Assembly (NCBI GenBank): GCA_027592135.1 | Contig: JAQCIJ010000009.1 | Coordinates: forward strand, 1 to 34,603 | From: a bacterium | GTDB lineage: Bacteria; Patescibacteriota; Gracilibacteria; Peribacterales; Peribacteraceae | Length of the DNA stretch: 34,603 bases | Direction: 5' to 3' | In this document: one piece after another, positions 16,730-26,178 of the stretch | Position numbering within the stretch: the stretch's first letter is position 1 | Layout: each line of letters begins with the position of its first letter | Translations under genes and position numbers: made by a program | Notes under the pieces: generated by a model | Seen by the model: only the letters and a program-made list of their open reading frames with translations | Told to the model about the DNA's origin: nothing | Databases searched by the model: none

Positions 16730-19036
16730 ATGAAAACAAACCTTGTCATTGGAGCAGTTACCTCAGCCGCGCTTGGACTGGTCGTTCTGATATCTCCATC
16801 GGTCCTAATAGCCCAGCTTCCGTACTCTGAATGTACTGGAGAAGTGTATGGAACAGCAGGGTGCCCTTTGGTTTCAGATGACCCAACTCCACCGAATTGT
16901 GGCGATGCAATTTTAGATGAAGCTGCAGGAGAAGAGTGTGACGAAGGTCGATTTAATGGTGTCAGTTTCTGTAGTGACGAATGTAAAATCTTCTACTGCG
17001 GAGATGCCGAAGTGCAAAATCACATCGGAGAAGAGTGTGACCTTGGAGTAAATGTCTATGCAGAGGAGCAAGGTGGAGTAGATTTGATCTTTGATAATGA
17101 TAAAATTGGTAATTACGCAAACCAGTGTGGGAATGCATGTATTCCTCCTTGCCCTTTAAAGAAGGATGCAAGTGGAGAATATGACCTTGATGATGAGGGA
17201 AACTATCAACTTAATTGTGATTCTGGATTACTTCCAAGCAGGTGTACATATGCAATATTTGAAGAACAATGTGATGTAGCACCAGACCCTACTACTCAGA
17301 CGACAACCGATACTTCAGGAGACAATGATATCACCGTAAATCTTACGTTCCCATTCCCTCAGCAACAGCAAACATCTTCTGTTTCAAAAGATTCTCAACA
17401 AGTAGCCCAAAGTCCTGTTTGTGGAAACGGCGTTCCTGAACTTGGTGAAATGTGTGATGACGGTAATCAAGTTGATATCGACAAATGTACCAATGATTGC
17501 AAAGTTGCCTACTGTGGAGATGGACAACGAGAAGGAGCTGAGCAGTGTGATACCAGGGGTGCAGACACCAGTACGTGTGATGCGGACTGTAGTTTTCCAG
17601 ATTGTGGTGATGGCTATCGCAACAAAAACACCGGAGAAGAATGTGACGATGGAAACGAAAGCAATGACGATAATTGTACTGATCAATGTAAAAAGTCCAA
17701 GTGTGGAGACGGTTACAAGCAACCGGGTGAACAGTGCGATGATGGAAACTCAGTCGATCTCGACAAGTGTCGTAATGACTGTACGATCCCAGTGTGTGGA
17801 GATGGTTCTATAGACCGTGGAGAGGAGTGTGATGACGGTAACTTCAACAATACAGATAGCTGTACCAATCAGTGTAAACAGGCGAAGTGTGGTAACGGCG
17901 CAAAAGATGGTAAAGATGAATGCGATGATGGCAATACGAATAACTTTGATTCTTGTAAAAATGACTGTTCAATCCCGTATTGTGGAGATGCGGTAATAAC
18001 AGCAGAACCTCCATATGCAGAACAATGTGATGATGGTAATAAGACAGATGATGATCAGTGTAACAACAGCTGTAAAAAGCCAGGTTGTGGTGACGGAGTT
18101 GTTCAAGAGAATCTTGGAGAAACCTGTGATGATGGAAACACAGTAAATATTGATGCTTGTAGCAATAAGTGCCAGAAGGCATCATGTGGAGACAATATTG
18201 TGCAGACAGGAGAACAGTGTGATGACGGTAATAAGATTAACACTGACAGCTGTACCAATATCTGTACGCAGTCAAAGTGTGGTGATGGATACATCCAAAC
18301 AGGTGAGGAATGCGACGATGCTAACCGAGAGAATCTCGATGACTGTAGCAATCGTTGTATAGCATCTCGCTGCGGAGATAAGATTGTTCAGCTTTCTGAG
18401 CAATGTGACGACGGAAACAAAAACAACACTGACGAATGTACAAATCAATGTACTATCGCTGTCTGTGGCAACGGAACCGCAGAAGGTACAGAGGCCTGTG
18501 ATGATGGAAATAATAGTGATCTCGATACTTGTCTCAATACTTGCACTTTCCCTGTCTGTGGAAATGGAACGATAGAAGGTGTAGAGGAATGTGACGATGG
18601 AAATCGAAAAAATAAAGACGGGTGTGACATGCGTTGTGGGATAGAAACCATCTGTGGTGATGGTGTCGTTGATGGTATCGAAGAATGTGATGCAGGTGAA
18701 TTAAATTCCAATACAGAAGCAAACTCTTGTAGATCAAACTGCCGCGTAGCCTTCTGTGGAGACGGTGTAATTGACAAGGGAGAAGAGTGTGACAGTACAG
18801 ACAGTTGTACGTCCGAGTGCCTCTACCCAACGTTTATGGCAGCCAACGGAAACAGCATATGGGGTTCTACGGTTATAATACTACTGATGGGAGGAGGTGG
18901 GTTGGCATTCCTCTACCGCAGAAAGATCTTAGATCTTTCTATAAAGGCTGCAGAAAGCGTACAAGCGTTTTCTATTGATGATATCCCACTCGATGAATTA
19001 GAGATGCCATGGCACAAGTGGAACGATAAAAAATAA
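16730..19036 (+). CDS. Secreted/membrane-anchored Cys-rich repeat protein (DUF4215 / Myxococcus Cys-rich repeat type)
   Basis: Signal sequence, about 15 tandem modules of CGDGxxxxGEQCDDGNxxNxDxCTNxC, C-terminal TM VIILLMGGGGLAFLYRRK and short basic/acidic tail. Confidence 0.9.
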   Translation: MKTNLVIGAVTSAALGLVVLISPSVLIAQLPYSECTGEVYGTAGCPLVSDDPTPPNCGDAILDEAAGEECDEGRFNGVSFCSDECKIFYCGDAEVQNHIGEECDLGVNVYAEEQGGVDLIFDNDKIGNYANQCGNACIPPCPLKKDASGEYDLDDEGNYQLNCDSGLLPSRCTYAIFEEQCDVAPDPTTQTTTDTSGDNDITVNLTFPFPQQQQTSSVSKDSQQVAQSPVCGNGVPELGEMCDDGNQVDIDKCTNDCKVAYCGDGQREGAEQCDTRGADTSTCDADCSFPDCGDGYRNKNTGEECDDGNESNDDNCTDQCKKSKCGDGYKQPGEQCDDGNSVDLDKCRNDCTIPVCGDGSIDRGEECDDGNFNNTDSCTNQCKQAKCGNGAKDGKDECDDGNTNNFDSCKNDCSIPYCGDAVITAEPPYAEQCDDGNKTDDDQCNNSCKKPGCGDGVVQENLGETCDDGNTVNIDACSNKCQKASCGDNIVQTGEQCDDGNKINTDSCTNICTQSKCGDGYIQTGEECDDANRENLDDCSNRCIASRCGDKIVQLSEQCDDGNKNNTDECTNQCTIAVCGNGTAEGTEACDDGNNSDLDTCLNTCTFPVCGNGTIEGVEECDDGNRKNKDGCDMRCGIETICGDGVVDGIEECDAGELNSNTEANSCRSNCRVAFCGDGVIDKGEECDSTDSCTSECLYPTFMAANGNSIWGSTVIILLMGGGGLAFLYRRKILDLSIKAAESVQAFSIDDIPLDELEMPWHKWNDKK

Positions 19037-19037
19037 A

Positions 19038-20444
19038 CTAAACGGTCATTATTTCCATGTGATTTGCCCTGTCTTTGAGGAGCATGACTTTCTGACCTCT
19101 CGTAATTAGACCTATTTCTAGTGCTTTTTTAAGGCCTTCTTGCATTGTTACATCATCGGAGGCATCAAAATCTACTTGCAGAGGATACACACCAAAACTC
19201 ATTGTAAGAGAACGTTGGATACTACTATTTTTGGTAAACGCTATGATCGGCACTGGAGCACGAAATTTACTGATGTGCTTTGCTGTTAACCCACTTTCAG
19301 TAATCAAGACAAACGCATCAACCCCCTCTTTTTCCGCAAGTGCAATTGCCTTATCCATTTCCTCTTCTGCACTATCTCTAAAGTGAATATTATATGTTGT
19401 TTCTAGACGAGAGAGGTGCTCTTCTGTAGCTTTGTGAATACGGACCATCGCCTGGAGAGCAACGATTGGGTGGGTTCCTGATGCCGTTTCTCCAGAAAGC
19501 ATCGTAGCATCTGTCCCTGTGGCTACTGCGTGCGCTGTATCGGTTACTTCGGCCCTAGTTGGTACTGGATGTTCTTTCATACTCTCGAGCATGTGCGTAG
19601 CAATGATCACAGGTTTACCTGCATCTTTACAACGACAAACAATCTCATCTTGAATTGCTGGTAGTTTTTCGAATGGTACATCTGCGCCAAGGTCACCTCG
19701 TGCAACCATAATGCCATCAGAAGCATCAATAATTTCATTAATATTCTTCACACTTTTCTGTGTTTCAATCTTCGATATAATCTTAGAAGTACTTCCCAGT
19801 TCCTCAAGCATAGCGCGCACTTGTTGTACCTCGTCAGCATTTCGAATAAACGAAAGAGCTAAAAAATCAAGATTTTGTTTTGCACCATAACGCAAATCCT
19901 CCCAGTCACTTTCGGTTATAGATGGTAAATCTATATCTGCACCAGGGAGATTAATATGTCGTCTTGTTCCTATCTCTCCATTTTCTCTTGCTCTTGCAAC
20001 AACAGAGCCATCGGCTTCGACAGAAACAATATCAAAGGAAATTTCACCATTATCAATCAAGATTGTATCGGTTTCTATAACATCTTTCGCAAATCCATCA
20101 TAACTCACCTCTATACACTTTCTACCAGAGTCATGTGTTGCTGCCGTAGAAGAAAATATAACTTCTTCACCTTTGGTAACGAGTATAGGGTCTTGGACAT
20201 CTCCTGTGCGAATCTCTGCTCCTTTCGTATCCAGCATAATACCGACTGGCAGACCACTAGTTGCGTTGTAACTTTGGATTCTATCGATAATTTCTTGGTG
20301 ACTCTCGCGTGTTCCGTGAGAAAAGTTGAGCCGAGCGATGTTCATCCCTTCATCAGCCAGTGTCACTAAAATATCCTTATCCCATGAAGAAGGTCCAATT
20401 GTGCAGATAATCTTTGTCCGCCGGAGAGGGTACGAAAGGTCCAT
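19038..20444 (-). CDS. pyk: Pyruvate kinase
   Basis: RRTKIICTIGPSSWDKD, ARLNFSHG, GIMVARGDLGADVPFEKLP, TDTAHAVATGTDATMLSGETASG. Confidence 0.97.
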   Translation of the reverse strand: MDLSYPLRRTKIICTIGPSSWDKDILVTLADEGMNIARLNFSHGTRESHQEIIDRIQSYNATSGLPVGIMLDTKGAEIRTGDVQDPILVTKGEEVIFSSTAATHDSGRKCIEVSYDGFAKDVIETDTILIDNGEISFDIVSVEADGSVVARARENGEIGTRRHINLPGADIDLPSITESDWEDLRYGAKQNLDFLALSFIRNADEVQQVRAMLEELGSTSKIISKIETQKSVKNINEIIDASDGIMVARGDLGADVPFEKLPAIQDEIVCRCKDAGKPVIIATHMLESMKEHPVPTRAEVTDTAHAVATGTDATMLSGETASGTHPIVALQAMVRIHKATEEHLSRLETTYNIHFRDSAEEEMDKAIALAEKEGVDAFVLITESGLTAKHISKFRAPVPIIAFTKNSSIQRSLTMSFGVYPLQVDFDASDDVTMQEGLKKALEIGLITRGQKVMLLKDRANHMEIMTV

Positions 20445-20554
20445 AACTGTATTGTATAGAGTAATGCAGAATATTGGCTACGAGAAGGGGAATTGCAGCT
20501 GAATGTAATGGCAATAATTCTTAACATTTGCAAGGGCACTAAACCCACAGAAAC

Positions 20555-20572
20555 CCAAAATTTTGGTATAAT
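20555..20572 (+). promoter_or_regulatory. Palindrome CCAAAATTTTGG abutting/overlapping extended -10 TGGTATAAT
   Basis: CCAAAATTTTGGTATAAT read directly at 20555-20572. Confidence 0.5.
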
Positions 20573-20580
20573 GATATGAT

Positions 20581-23500
20581 TTGGAACAAAATAAGACACT
20601 TCATCAACGGGTCTTCACTACGGTTGCCGTCTGTGCAATAGTGTACAGTTTTTTTCATCAGGCACAGTTAATGATGAAACCGATACCTCTTGCATTTAAA
20701 TCGACAGATATTGCATGGGGATACAACTTGGATACATTTTCTGGAACGGTATACCACGATAAAGGTGTTACTGCCATTCGAGCGGGTACAGGAGTTGCTC
20801 TGCATGTAAATGGTTCAGCGACAGCAACGACCACTACAAACGCGAGCGGGGTATTCACCTTTACAAATATCGAAGTTGTTGCAAACGATGTAGTAACGAT
20901 CTTTGTCGATAACAATGCAGCATTGGATGCTGTCCGCGTTGTAAAGTTTGATGCAGCGACTCTAACAGATGACTCGGTAACAGATATGGATCTTTATAAA
21001 GATGTACTTATCATTGGTGCAGCGCTGAATGCTGGAAGTACAACAGGAGATAATATTACTACGACAAACTTGAATCTTGCTGATAATGCAGGGGATGCAG
21101 ATGTCACGGCAATCTACAGTCTGACCAATGCAAATAGAGATTTGCAGATGGGATATGGGAAAGAACTTCTGGTTCATGCCGAAGCTTCGCACACAGCGAG
21201 TGGAGCAATCTACACACATGACTTGGATGTCCGCGGAAGTCTGAACGCAGGAACAGGAACAATCTTTGCTTCTGGTTCGGTAGTTGCTGTCGGAAACTTC
21301 ACAGCACTTACAGCACTGTCTCTCACTGCAAAGAACTCAGGAGAGCTCATCAACGTAGCTGGAGCAATTCCAGGAGACGTGTATATCGACAGTGGCCTTG
21401 AAACATATTTTAGGTTTGACGAAGGTGCAGGACTCAACGCCTCTGGAAGTATGCTGACTACAGCTTCTGGTGGGTCTCTAACAAACGGAGCGGCATGGGT
21501 ACAAACGAATACTGGCACAACACTCTTTTATAATCCTTATGCAATTGAATTTGATGATACAAATGATTATATAGAATTTAACTCAAGCTTCAATTTGAAG
21601 TTACTTGATTTCAAAACATTTGCAGGTTGGTTTAGGAGAAAAGGTACTGGTACTACTGATGTAATTCTTGGTAACACAACAAGCTCCGGAACTTTGCTTG
21701 CGGGACGTGGAGGATATTCTATCTGGGTAAACCCTTCAACAAATAAGATTAACGCTTCTCTTTTTGACACAGGAGGATCGGTGACAACAGTTGTATCAGA
21801 AACGGCACTTACTGATCAAAATTGGCATCACTTTGCAGTTTCAATAGATACATCTACTGCAGGATCACCAAAGATTGGATTCTTTTTGGATGGTGCTATG
21901 GATGGATACACAACAGGATCACTTGGGACAACAGCTGGATTTATAAGCACAAAGCCATTTACCGTTGGAGCACTATCTTCAAGCGGAACAGGTGTATTTG
22001 ATGGAACTATCGATGATGTACGTATTTACAACCGCGTTCTCTCTGGTGGAGAACTCTCTGTAATTGCAACAGGAAACAAGTCTACAGGTTCTGGAACGTA
22101 CTACTTGAGTGGTGCTATTAATATCGATGGAGATCTGGGTATTTACGGAGGTACTCTTGATGTAGGTACGAAAACTCTTCGAGTAGCAGGAGACATTAAT
22201 GCCTTTGGCGAGCTTCGGACAAATAGTGGAATAGTTATTCTCGATGGAACAGCACAGATTCTTCGTGGTTCAACAGCCTTTAACCAACTCTCAAAATCTG
22301 TAACATCAACAACGACACTCTCCTTTGAAAGCAATACAGAGCAAACAGTATCTGGTGCTATCACACTACAGGGGACAACAAATAACCGTCTAAGCCTTCG
22401 CGCAACTGTTGTTGGAGACCAAGCATTCCTTATTGTCGAAAGCTCTGGTGCAACTATCCTCAAGAACCTTAATATAAAAGATAACAATGCCCTTACTGGA
22501 GCATTGATGTCCTGTACCTCTGGTTGTATCGATAATGGTAACAATATCAACTGGGCATTCTTAGGAGAGTGTGGAGATGGTGTGGTAAATACAGGTGAGG
22601 CTTGTGATGATGGTAATACCAATAATCTCGACTCGTGTCCGAATGACTGTGCACTGGCCGCTTGTGGAGATAGTGTCATAGAAGGGCTAGAGGAATGCGA
22701 TCCCCCTAATACCGGTTTCTGTCAGAGTAACTGTCTGTTTAGAGGAGCTGGAGGTGGCGGAGGTCGAAGAAACAGGTCTTCTTCTGCTTCTACTGCTTCA
22801 TTCTTTCAGAGACCAGAACCACCAGATGGGTGCGGAAATGCTGTGTTAGAAACGGAAAAAGGAGAGGAGTGTGACACGGGCACACGCTTTAACGGAATGG
22901 GTACGTGTTCATTCGGATGTAAGTTACTCACATGTGGAGACGGGGTCATCAATCCACAGAATGGAGAAGACTGTGAGCCTAAAAAAGGAGCTCTACAAAA
23001 TGGAATACAGCAATTTGAAGTAGCAACATGCGGTGAAATATGTACTGCAGCAGTCACAACTGCAGAGGGGACGCTATGGGGTGGATGTAAACGCATTTTC
23101 TTGCAACCTTGTGAAGTGGAAGGGTCTTCTTCCTCTTCATCTTCTATCAAAGCTTCTAAGTGTGGAAATGGAATAGTAGATAGAGGAGAAGAGTGTGATT
23201 TTGGAGGAATCTGCGAAGGTGGTGACTTTGCAGGATCATTCTGGACTGATAAAACTTCTGCTACAACTTGTGAGAATGGAGGTGGTATACCTAGTCCTGT
23301 AGGAGGAGATGGATGTAGTGGAACTTGTACTACAGAGTATTGTGGAGATGGGTCGGTTCAAGTACGTGGTGCAGACAATCAACCGCAAACAGAAGATGAT
23401 GAGCAGTGTGATAATGGTAGTGTCTGTTCAAATGATTCTCTGAAAGTATGTCGATTGGACAATGACTGTGGAACAGGCAATACATGCGAGTATCACCTAG

Positions 23501-24750
23501 TAAAAGATAGGAAATGTTCAGATAAATGTAAGAACTCTACGAGTGCGTCGAAACCAAAGCCTTCCGCACCTTCTACACCAACTGCACAATGTGGCAATGG
23601 AAAAGTAGAGGGGCCAGAACAGTGTGATGAAGGAACACAAAACGGTATTGGTGATAGCACGTGTACAACAACCTGTACAAAACGCATTGTGGATCGATCG
23701 ACAACTCCAACAAATGCTGTTTGTGGGAACGCAGTCGTAGAAAAAGATGAAGAGTGTGACAGTGGAGATAATAATTCTGATATATTGTCGAATGCCTGTC
23801 GTACAAATTGTGTAAAACCGACTTGTGGTGACTTCGTAATAGATCAAAATGAAAAATGTGATAGCGGAGATGCAAACTCAGATTTCTACTCTGACACCTG
23901 TCGTTATGATTGTACCTTGCCGACATGTGGTGATGGTGTTGTTGATAGTGATGAAGAATGTGACAGCTCGTGGTCTTGTCTGCCAAACTGTAGGCTTGCA
24001 ATGCAGCCATCTCGCTGCGGGAATGGAAAAGTAGAAACTGCGGAGCAGTGTGATGATGGAAATATAGCTTCAGGAGATGGCTGTAGTAGATTTTGCCAAA
24101 AAGAAGAACCAACAGTTTCTAAAAGCATTTGTGGAAATGGCGTTACTGAAGTGGGCGAGCAATGTGATGATGGTAATCTCGCTGACGAAGATGGCTGTAG
24201 CTCTGGGTGCATGATAAAAGAACTTGTTATTCGCAAAGCAGCAGCAGCAGAGCTTCAGCTTGATGCCGATGTTGTGGTCGTGAACCCTACAGAGATTGCT
24301 ACAGCTCTAAAATTTATTGTAGGAAATGATCCATGCTCTACTTTAGTGATTAAGGGGCAAAACCAGAAAGCATCTTTGATTCGTGCAGCAGCCTTAGAGC
24401 AAAAGATTCCTATTGTACGAAACATTGACCTTGCGAGGGCAATCTACAAATCAGTACGGCCTGGAGAAATTATTAACGGAGAACTCTGTGATGAAGTAAA
24501 TAAGCTAAAAGTTCAGAAAAAGCAGGTTCCAGCAAAACCTTCTGCACCCATTATACAGCCTAGCATGCCACAGCTTCCACAGGCACCAACACAGTTTGCC
24601 TACGGATACTACCCATATGCACAAGTCACACCAATGATCACTCAGCATCAACCAGTAGGGGAAACAGGTCCGGCTGTGGTCGGAGTCATTGTCGCAGGTG
24701 CGGCAGGTGGAATGGGGTGGATGCGAATACGCAGGAAGAGAATGCTCTAG
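20581..24750 (+). CDS. Giant surface protein: signal sequence, LamG-like domain, DUF4215-like Cys modules, FlhB/YscU-type C-terminal domain, Pro-rich stalk, C-terminal TM
   Basis: LamG-like YAIEFDDTNDYIEFNSS...WHHFAVSID...DGTIDDVRIYNRVLSGGEL; modules CGDGVVNTGEACDDGNTNNLDSC; ADVVVVNPTEIATALKF...LVIKGQNQKASLIRAAALEQKIPIVRNIDLARAIYKSVRPGEIINGELCDEV; TM AVVGVIVAGAAGGMGWMRIRRKRML. TTG start. Confidence 0.85.
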   Translation: MEQNKTLHQRVFTTVAVCAIVYSFFHQAQLMMKPIPLAFKSTDIAWGYNLDTFSGTVYHDKGVTAIRAGTGVALHVNGSATATTTTNASGVFTFTNIEVVANDVVTIFVDNNAALDAVRVVKFDAATLTDDSVTDMDLYKDVLIIGAALNAGSTTGDNITTTNLNLADNAGDADVTAIYSLTNANRDLQMGYGKELLVHAEASHTASGAIYTHDLDVRGSLNAGTGTIFASGSVVAVGNFTALTALSLTAKNSGELINVAGAIPGDVYIDSGLETYFRFDEGAGLNASGSMLTTASGGSLTNGAAWVQTNTGTTLFYNPYAIEFDDTNDYIEFNSSFNLKLLDFKTFAGWFRRKGTGTTDVILGNTTSSGTLLAGRGGYSIWVNPSTNKINASLFDTGGSVTTVVSETALTDQNWHHFAVSIDTSTAGSPKIGFFLDGAMDGYTTGSLGTTAGFISTKPFTVGALSSSGTGVFDGTIDDVRIYNRVLSGGELSVIATGNKSTGSGTYYLSGAINIDGDLGIYGGTLDVGTKTLRVAGDINAFGELRTNSGIVILDGTAQILRGSTAFNQLSKSVTSTTTLSFESNTEQTVSGAITLQGTTNNRLSLRATVVGDQAFLIVESSGATILKNLNIKDNNALTGALMSCTSGCIDNGNNINWAFLGECGDGVVNTGEACDDGNTNNLDSCPNDCALAACGDSVIEGLEECDPPNTGFCQSNCLFRGAGGGGGRRNRSSSASTASFFQRPEPPDGCGNAVLETEKGEECDTGTRFNGMGTCSFGCKLLTCGDGVINPQNGEDCEPKKGALQNGIQQFEVATCGEICTAAVTTAEGTLWGGCKRIFLQPCEVEGSSSSSSSIKASKCGNGIVDRGEECDFGGICEGGDFAGSFWTDKTSATTCENGGGIPSPVGGDGCSGTCTTEYCGDGSVQVRGADNQPQTEDDEQCDNGSVCSNDSLKVCRLDNDCGTGNTCEYHLVKDRKCSDKCKNSTSASKPKPSAPSTPTAQCGNGKVEGPEQCDEGTQNGIGDSTCTTTCTKRIVDRSTTPTNAVCGNAVVEKDEECDSGDNNSDILSNACRTNCVKPTCGDFVIDQNEKCDSGDANSDFYSDTCRYDCTLPTCGDGVVDSDEECDSSWSCLPNCRLAMQPSRCGNGKVETAEQCDDGNIASGDGCSRFCQKEEPTVSKSICGNGVTEVGEQCDDGNLADEDGCSSGCMIKELVIRKAAAAELQLDADVVVVNPTEIATALKFIVGNDPCSTLVIKGQNQKASLIRAAALEQKIPIVRNIDLARAIYKSVRPGEIINGELCDEVNKLKVQKKQVPAKPSAPIIQPSMPQLPQAPTQFAYGYYPYAQVTPMITQHQPVGETGPAVVGVIVAGAAGGMGWMRIRRKRML

Positions 24751-26147
24751 AGTAACTGCAGAAGCTTATTGCGTGCACTGCTGTCGCTCGGGGTAAGTTG
24801 TAGTAGTTCTTGGTACAAAGATCTAGCTTCTTCGGTTTTTCCTAAGTGAGCCTTTATCTGTGCAAGGTTAAACAGATTACGAGTAGATCTACGGATAGAT
24901 AATGATTTAGAAAACAATAGTTCCGCTTGTTCATAATTTCCAGATTGAGCAGCGTATCCACCAATATTTGTGTACGCAACATGAGAAGGCTGACCTGTAT
25001 CTATGACTCTTCGAAACAGGTTATCACTATTGTGCCAAAACGGAATTTGATTTACAGTAATTGTAATGAGGATGGCTACAGGAGCAATACCGATGTACCA
25101 CGATGTTCTTTTTAGAAAATATCCACATGCTATAACAGGTCCAATAATTGCGAGGTATGCATAGCGATCTGATGTAAGATATATATCAGAAATTCCAAGC
25201 TCTCCACCTTTTTGCATATTAAGGAGAGAAGGTGCTACTAGTATTATAAACCACAATGCTGCAAATAGTATTGCCTTGTGCTTCTTTGCAAAATATACAC
25301 TACCTATACAAATACAAAGAAGTACCATTGAAGCTACTAGCACCTGAGGATTAGAAAAGGTGACAGCACTGACAAACGGGTAGAATATAGAAAGCCCTAT
25401 TGGTGCTAATGTGTGTTTTATAGTTAACAGCAGAGATACAGGAGATAATATGATTGCAGAAAGAGGATCTGAAATTTGCGCACTTTTTCCAAAAATTGCA
25501 ATAAGCAAAAAGAGAGCTGCCAATACAAAATAAGGAATCTTCTCTTTAATACGATCTTGTGAGAGATTTTCTCCACCCAAATAATCAAAAAGAACCAGGC
25601 AGAATGGCAAGGGAAATATTGATACTTTCGAAAGTAAACCACAGGTAAACAGCACTAAGCTTAGAGTTTTTCGGCGACCTGTTTCTTTCCATTCAGTGTA
25701 TGACCAGATACTTGCAAGAAAAAACATCGAAGAGAGTAAGTCCTTTCTGCCACTTATCCATGCTACAGACTCTACCTGTAGTGGGTGTAACGAGAAAAGA
25801 AGTGTGCAAATAGCAGCAGTATGTGCGGTAAAAAACTTTCTCAGTATCAAGAAGACAAATCCTGTAGAAAGTAAATGCAGTAAAAGGTTAATTATGTGAT
25901 ACAAGAGGGGATTGTCTCCTACAATAGACCATTCAACCTGGTGCGTAAGTAGAGTTAGAGGAATGTAGAGTTCGGGATCGTAGGTAGTAAAGGCTTCGGC
26001 AATGGTACTCAGCGACAATCCGTGGACAGTTGGGTTATCAAGAATAATAAGCTCGTCGTCAAAAGCAAGGAACTCACCGAACAGTGACTGGAAAAAGACT
26101 ACAAGTGTTACAAATAATACTATGAATAGTGCACGAGGCTTTTGCAT
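24747..26147 (-). CDS. Multi-pass membrane protein with C-terminal TPRs, PMT/TMTC-like glycosyltransferase family
   Basis: FDDELIILDNPTVHGL, HIINLLLHLLSTGFVFLILRKFF, LFSLHPLQVESVAWISGRKDLLSSMFFLAS; C-terminal TPR-like ANIGGYAAQSGNYEQAELLFSKSLS region. Confidence 0.78.
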   Translation of the reverse strand: MQKPRALFIVLFVTLVVFFQSLFGEFLAFDDELIILDNPTVHGLSLSTIAEAFTTYDPELYIPLTLLTHQVEWSIVGDNPLLYHIINLLLHLLSTGFVFLILRKFFTAHTAAICTLLFSLHPLQVESVAWISGRKDLLSSMFFLASIWSYTEWKETGRRKTLSLVLFTCGLLSKVSIFPLPFCLVLFDYLGGENLSQDRIKEKIPYFVLAALFLLIAIFGKSAQISDPLSAIILSPVSLLLTIKHTLAPIGLSIFYPFVSAVTFSNPQVLVASMVLLCICIGSVYFAKKHKAILFAALWFIILVAPSLLNMQKGGELGISDIYLTSDRYAYLAIIGPVIACGYFLKRTSWYIGIAPVAILITITVNQIPFWHNSDNLFRRVIDTGQPSHVAYTNIGGYAAQSGNYEQAELLFSKSLSIRRSTRNLFNLAQIKAHLGKTEEARSLYQELLQLTPSDSSARNKLLQLL

Positions 26148-26178
26148 ATCTCTAGTATAGGGGATTCTAGAATAGATG

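Noticed and set aside
16962-18830. Many antisense/alternate-frame ORFs over the Cys-rich gene (e.g. 17421..17813, 17844..18185, 18445..18777)
   Set aside because: Low-complexity shadow ORFs generated by the repeated CGDG/DDGN codons; the sense frame has a clear domain architecture.
17417-18830. CRISPR-like periodic repeats
   Set aside because: Repeats are imperfect, about 100-120 bp in period and in coding frame; they are protein modules, not direct repeats with unique spacers.
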